5,473 nucleotides of DNA, from the NCBI GenBank assembly GCA_946496415.1, contig CAMMGP010000096.1, positions 1 through 5,473 on the forward strand, given 5' to 3'. The notes below the pieces were generated by a model. It had not been told where the DNA came from and searched no databases. It was given only the letters and a program-made list of their open reading frames with translations. The DNA is from an uncultured Clostridia bacterium. GTDB lineage: Bacteria > Bacillota > Clostridia > Christensenellales > Aristaeellaceae. A program made the translations under genes and the position numbers. Position 1 is the stretch's first letter, and the number at the start of each line of letters is the position of its first letter. Positions 1 to 5,473 of this stretch are shown here, piece by piece.

Positions 1-891
1 CTGCGCATCGGCCACCGGCACCTGATGGGCCGCAACATCGTGCTGCTGTTTGAAAAGACCTCCACGCGCACGCGCTGCGCCTTCGAGGTGGCGGGGCGCG
101 ATCTGGGCATGGGCGTGACCTTCCTTGACCCGGTCAGTTCGCAGATGGGCAAGAAGGAGAGCATCGAGGACACGGCGCGTGTGCTTGGCCGCATGTACGA
201 CGGTATCGAATACCGCGGTTTCAGCCAAAATACCGTGGAGCTTTTGGCGAAATACTCCGGCGTGCCGGTGTGGAACGGCCTGACCGATCAGTTCCACCCC
301 ACGCAGATGCTGGCTGACCTTCTGACCATTGAGGAACAACTCGGCCGCCTTGCTGGCGTGAAGCTCACCTTCATGGGCGACGCGCGCAACAACGTGGCCA
401 ATTCGCTGATGATCGCCTGCGCCAAGATGGGCATGCACTTCACCGCCTGCGCGCCCGAAACGCTGTTCCCGGCGGAAGAACTGGTCAAGACGGCGCGGGA
501 GATCGCCGAGAACACCGGCGGCAGCGTGACCCTGACCTCGGACGTTTCCGACGGCACGCGCGGCGCGGACGTGCTCTACACCGACATCTGGGTCTCGATG
601 GGCGAGCCGGAATCGGTGTGGAAAGAGCGCATTGAGCAGTTGCTGCCCTATCAGGTCAACGCCGCGGCCTTTGAAAACGCCGCAGACTGCGCTATTTTCA
701 TGCACTGCCTGCCCTCCTATCACGACCTTGGCACCGAAGTGGGACGCGAGATCCACGAAAAGTTCGGCCTGACGGAGATGGAAGTGACCAACGAAGTGTT
801 TGAAAGCAAGCGCTCCGTGGTCTTTGACGAGGCGGAGAACCGTCTGCACACCATCAAGGCCGTCATCCTCGCCACTCTTTCCCGACAGTAA
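1..891 (+). CDS. argF: Ornithine carbamoyltransferase, 5'-truncated by the window edge
   Basis: This enzyme joins carbamoyl phosphate and ornithine to make citrulline and phosphate, in arginine synthesis or, run in reverse, in the arginine deiminase pathway. It is a cytosolic enzyme, typically a trimer or a larger assembly of trimers. Visible motifs, numbered from base 1, are the carbamoyl-phosphate loop STRTR (residues 21-25, bases 61-75), HPTQ (99-102), GDARNN (126-131), the ornithine-side D-x-W-x-SMG (195-201) and HCLP with the active-site Cys (235-238). The C-terminus keeps the family's AENR-hTIKA ending. The frame is open to base 1, so the ATG at base 25 is internal. Aligned from memory with E. 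coli ArgI, about 34 N-terminal residues are missing, giving a normal full length near 330. Sequence alone does not separate anabolic ArgF from catabolic ArcB, and several stretches resemble ArcB, so the symbol is provisional. The ATPase gene starts 12 bases downstream, which implies an operon. Confidence 0.96.
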   Translation: MRIGHRHLMGRNIVLLFEKTSTRTRCAFEVAGRDLGMGVTFLDPVSSQMGKKESIEDTARVLGRMYDGIEYRGFSQNTVELLAKYSGVPVWNGLTDQFHPTQMLADLLTIEEQLGRLAGVKLTFMGDARNNVANSLMIACAKMGMHFTACAPETLFPAEELVKTAREIAENTGGSVTLTSDVSDGTRGADVLYTDIWVSMGEPESVWKERIEQLLPYQVNAAAFENAADCAIFMHCLPSYHDLGTEVGREIHEKFGLTEMEVTNEVFESKRSVVFDEAENRLHTIKAVILATLSRQ

Positions 892-903
892 CAGGAGGAA
901 ACC

Positions 904-3525
<2,622 letters not shown>

Positions 3526-3531
3526 GACGAC

Positions 3532-3557
3532 GCCCCCGGCTCTGCCCGGGGGCTTTT
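3532..3557 (+). terminator. Probable intrinsic terminator after the ATPase gene
   Basis: A perfect 8-bp GC-only stem (GCCCCCGG at 3532-3539 with CCGGGGGC at 3546-3553) closes a 6-base loop and is followed directly by TTTT (3554-3557), then C. It begins 6 bases after the ATPase stop codon. The stem is strong but the T run is short, so termination may be partial. The next gene's ribosome binding site starts only 6 bases after the T run, leaving no room for a promoter between them. Confidence 0.72.
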
Positions 3558-3563
3558 CAAACG

Positions 3564-3569
3564 AGGAGG
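3564..3569 (+). promoter_or_regulatory. Ribosome binding site of pepF, with long spacing
   Basis: AGGAGG, within GAGGAGGAA, is a near-perfect Shine-Dalgarno sequence. It lies 12 bases before the ATG at 3582, longer than the usual 5-9. The only in-frame codon closer to it is ATT at 3573, just 3 bases away and a rare start codon, so the ATG is preferred. The encoded N-terminus (MTERKDIPLAYRW) also fits PepF family starts. Confidence 0.7.
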
Positions 3570-3581
3570 AACATTTTCACG

Positions 3582-5363
3582 ATGACCGAACGCAAGGACA
3601 TACCGCTTGCGTACCGCTGGCGGCTGGAGGACATCTACGAAAGCAACGAGGATTGGGAGAACGCCCTGCGCGCCGCGGAAAAGCTGGCCGCGGACTTTGG
3701 CCGCTTCGAGGGGACGCTAGGAGACGAGGAAGCGCTTCTGGAGGCGCTGCGCCACTTTGCCTCCATGCAGGAGATCGCCGCCACGGTGTTCGCCTACGCG
3801 CGCATGCGCCGCGACGAGGACAACCGCGTTGCCGCGAATCAGGCGCTGACGGCGCGGGCGCAGGCGCTGATCACCAAAGTGGAGACGGCGGCGAGTTTTT
3901 TGACGCCGGAACTGCTCTCGTTGCCTGCGGAGTACATTGCCTCCGTAAGCGAAAAGCCGGTGTTTGCCGAGTTCGCCGTCATGCTGCGCGAGGTGGAACG
4001 GCAGCGGCCGCACACGCTCTCCAAGGCGGAGGAGCGCATCGTGGCCATGGCCGGGGAGATGGCCGCCGCGCCGGACACCATCTACACCATGCTCGCCGAC
4101 GCGGACATGAAATTTCCCGTCATCAAGGACGAAAAGGGCGAGGACGTGCGCATCACCCACGCCAACTACATCCCCCTGATGATGAATCGCGACCGCGGCG
4201 TGCGCGCGGCGGCGTTTGAGGGGCTGTATACCACCTATCAGTCCTTTGCCTCTACCATTCCCGCGCTCTACGACGCCTCGGTGCGCGCCGACATCTTTTC
4301 CGCGCGCACGGCGAAGCACAAGAGCGCGCTGGAGGCGGCGCTGTTCCCGGATCAGGTGTCCGTGAGCGTCTACGACAACCTCGTTGCCTCTGTGCGGCGG
4401 CACATACCGGCGCTGGCGCGTTTTGTGAAGCGCAATGGCGAACGGATCGGCGTTTCCGACATGCGCATGATCGACCTCTACGTGCCGGCGGTGGAGGGCT
4501 TTGACATCAGGCTGCCCTTTGACGAGGCCTACGAGCTGGTGGTGGAGGCGCTCTCCGCGCTCGGCGAGGACTATCAGGCCATATTGCGCAAGGCGCGCGA
4601 GGAGCGCTGGATCGACGTTTATGAAAACGAGGGCAAGTCCGCGGGCGCGTATTCGTGGGGCACCTACGGCACGCACCCCTACGTGCTGCTCAACTACAAG
4701 GAAAACCTCGATTCCGTGCTCACCATCGCCCACGAGATGGGGCATTCCCTGCACACCTATCTGAGCAACAAACACCAGCCCTATCTGGACGCGGAATACT
4801 CTCTGTTCGTGGCTGAGGTGGCCTCGACGACCAACGAGATCCTCGTTCTGCGCGCGCTGATGGAGCGCTACGCGGGCGACAAACAGGCGCAGGCGTTCCT
4901 CACCTGGCACCTGCTCGACGGCTTCCGCGGCACGGTGTTCCGCCAGACGATGTTCGCCGAGTTTGAGCGCGAGGCGCACGCCATGGCCGAGCGCGGGGAG
5001 GCGCTGACGGCGGAAAGCCTCAACGCTGTCTATGGAAACCTCAACGCCGCCTACTACCCGCAGGTCCGGCAGGACGCGCTCATCGCCTACGAGTGGATGC
5101 GCATCCCCCACTTCTACAACGCCTTCTACGTCTACAAATACGCCACCGGCTTTTCGGCGGCGATGGCGCTTGCCGAGGGCATCCGCACCGAGGGCGCAGC
5201 GGCGGTGGAGCGCTACAAGAAGTTCCTCTCCCTCGGTTCCAGCGTGCCGCCCCTGGAGGCGCTGCGTGTGGCCGGGGTGGACACGGAAAAGCCCGAGGCC
5301 GTGGATCGCGCGCTGGACGCCTTCGACGCGCTGGTGGAGAAGTACGAGGAACTGACGAAGTAA
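3582..5363 (+). CDS. pepF: Oligoendopeptidase F (M3B zinc metallopeptidase)
   Basis: This cytosolic zinc endopeptidase cuts short peptides internally. In the family it helps recycle peptides, with roles also reported in processing of signal or pheromone peptides. The zinc site is clear: HEMGH at residues 384-388 (His384, catalytic Glu385, His388), with the third ligand Glu412 in FVAEVAST, 24 residues on, as in other PepF proteins. The N-terminal helical region with the oligopeptidase F domain spans roughly 1-190, and the M3 catalytic domain about 200-585. Other family hallmarks are GKSAGAYSWGTYGTHPYVLLNY beginning at 351 (Gly351, Tyr357), FRGTVFRQT at 448-456, and the Tyr-rich HFYNAFYVYKYATG at 510-523, the region that contacts substrate in M3 enzymes. 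At 593 residues it matches the usual length of about 600. No signal peptide or membrane segment is seen. Hairpins flank the gene on both sides, so it may form its own unit, although no promoter was recognised. The exact peptide substrates cannot be read from the sequence. Confidence 0.96.
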   Translation: MTERKDIPLAYRWRLEDIYESNEDWENALRAAEKLAADFGRFEGTLGDEEALLEALRHFASMQEIAATVFAYARMRRDEDNRVAANQALTARAQALITKVETAASFLTPELLSLPAEYIASVSEKPVFAEFAVMLREVERQRPHTLSKAEERIVAMAGEMAAAPDTIYTMLADADMKFPVIKDEKGEDVRITHANYIPLMMNRDRGVRAAAFEGLYTTYQSFASTIPALYDASVRADIFSARTAKHKSALEAALFPDQVSVSVYDNLVASVRRHIPALARFVKRNGERIGVSDMRMIDLYVPAVEGFDIRLPFDEAYELVVEALSALGEDYQAILRKAREERWIDVYENEGKSAGAYSWGTYGTHPYVLLNYKENLDSVLTIAHEMGHSLHTYLSNKHQPYLDAEYSLFVAEVASTTNEILVLRALMERYAGDKQAQAFLTWHLLDGFRGTVFRQTMFAEFEREAHAMAERGEALTAESLNAVYGNLNAAYYPQVRQDALIAYEWMRIPHFYNAFYVYKYATGFSAAMALAEGIRTEGAAAVERYKKFLSLGSSVPPLEALRVAGVDTEKPEAVDRALDAFDALVEKYEELTK

Positions 5364-5364
5364 G

Positions 5365-5406
5365 ACGGGCAAAGCGCTCCGACGATGGCCGGGGCGCTTT
5401 GCCCGT
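5365..5406 (+). terminator. 17-bp inverted repeat after pepF, possible bidirectional terminator
   Basis: The arms 5365-5381 and 5390-5406 pair over 17 bp with a single G-T wobble (5378 with 5393), around an 8-base loop. The outer 13 bp (ACGGGCAAAGCGC and its complement) are perfect. It begins one base after the pepF stop codon. No T run follows the full stem. However, the inner GC-rich part (5374-5381 with 5390-5397) is preceded by AAA and followed by TTT, a layout seen in bidirectional terminators. It could instead be an mRNA-stabilising or processing hairpin. The next ribosome binding site begins 3 bases after it. Confidence 0.55.
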
Positions 5407-5408
5407 AT

Positions 5409-5415
5409 GGAGGAG
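5409..5415 (+). promoter_or_regulatory. Ribosome binding site of the right-edge gene
   Basis: GGAGGAG lies 8 bases before the ATG at 5424, a normal distance. This supports 5424 as a true start even though only 16 codons are visible. The site sits against the foot of the upstream hairpin, so folding of the transcript could affect access to it. Confidence 0.65.
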
Positions 5416-5423
5416 ATGCGGAT

Positions 5424-5473
5424 ATGATCGTCAACACCGGCGCGCGCACGGACACCGTGCAGTATTATACGGA
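5424..5473 (+). CDS. Start of a probable DUF1848-family protein, 3'-truncated by the window edge
   Basis: Sixteen complete codons and two bases of the next are visible, reading MIVNTGARTDTVQYYT. The pattern M-I-x(4)-x-R-T-D-x(3)-Y-Y resembles the N-terminus of DUF1848 proteins as I remember them, which begin like MII-(S/N)-x-x-x-RTDIPA-(F/Y)-Y. DUF1848 proteins are uncharacterised bacterial proteins, common in Clostridia, so no function is assigned. A good ribosome binding site at 5409-5415 supports the start. The gene lies 60 bases after pepF on the same strand, with a hairpin between. The short visible length makes the family call tentative, while the presence of a gene start is better supported. 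Confidence 0.55.
   Translation, partial: MIVNTGARTDTVQYYT

Noticed and set aside
25..27. ATG at base 25 as the start of the ornithine carbamoyltransferase gene.
   Set aside because: The frame stays open to base 1 and the preceding codons fit the family. A start here would lack the N-terminal helix region, and no ribosome binding site precedes it.
3717..5372. A 551-codon open frame on the minus strand opposite pepF.
   Set aside because: It lies almost entirely opposite a clear M3B peptidase, and its product is rich in His, Arg, Val and Gly with no recognisable motif. Strong G/C preference at third codon positions of pepF removes stops from the opposite strand, which explains it.
5407..5427. 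A six-codon ORF (MEEMRI) whose TGA overlaps the ATG at 5424, suggestive of a leader peptide with translational coupling.
   Set aside because: It has no ribosome binding site of its own, since GGAGGAG lies inside it, and it carries no run of regulatory codons. Chance is the better explanation.

Overview
The window is a compact, all-plus-strand stretch of GC-rich bacterial chromosome. It holds two complete genes, a gene cut by the left edge and a gene start cut by the right edge. Strong AGGAGG-type ribosome binding sites, very short intergenic gaps and the gene types (a YloB/PacL-like Ca2+-ATPase, PepF, a DUF1848-like start) suggest a high-GC member of the Firmicutes, probably class Clostridia. 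This placement is an inference from style and gene content. No marker gene proves it.

Layout: (1) 1-891 is the C-terminal nine-tenths of an ornithine carbamoyltransferase, whose frame is open to the left edge. (2) After a 12-base gap carrying a ribosome binding site, 904-3525 encodes an 873-residue P2A-type Ca2+-transporting ATPase with all catalytic motifs. (3) A 56-base gap (3526-3581) holds a GC-rich hairpin followed by four T, then a ribosome binding site. (4) 3582-5363 encodes a 593-residue oligoendopeptidase F of the M3B zinc metallopeptidases. (5) A 60-base gap (5364-5423) holds a 17-bp inverted repeat, then a ribosome binding site. (6) 5424 to the right edge is the first 16 codons of a protein whose start resembles the DUF1848 family. 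No stretch over 300 bases lacks a gene.

The first two genes are almost certainly co-transcribed. The later ones are each separated by a hairpin placed directly before the next ribosome binding site, leaving almost no room for a promoter. They may therefore depend on read-through, or on promoters inside the preceding gene. The products (arginine or citrulline metabolism, calcium export, cytosolic peptide breakdown) do not form an obvious single pathway.

I found no tRNA, rRNA, CRISPR array, mobile element or recognisable new defence or biosynthetic system. The points most worth a second look are the hairpin-then-ribosome-binding-site arrangement, the ion-site residues of the ATPase and the truncated gene at the right edge.
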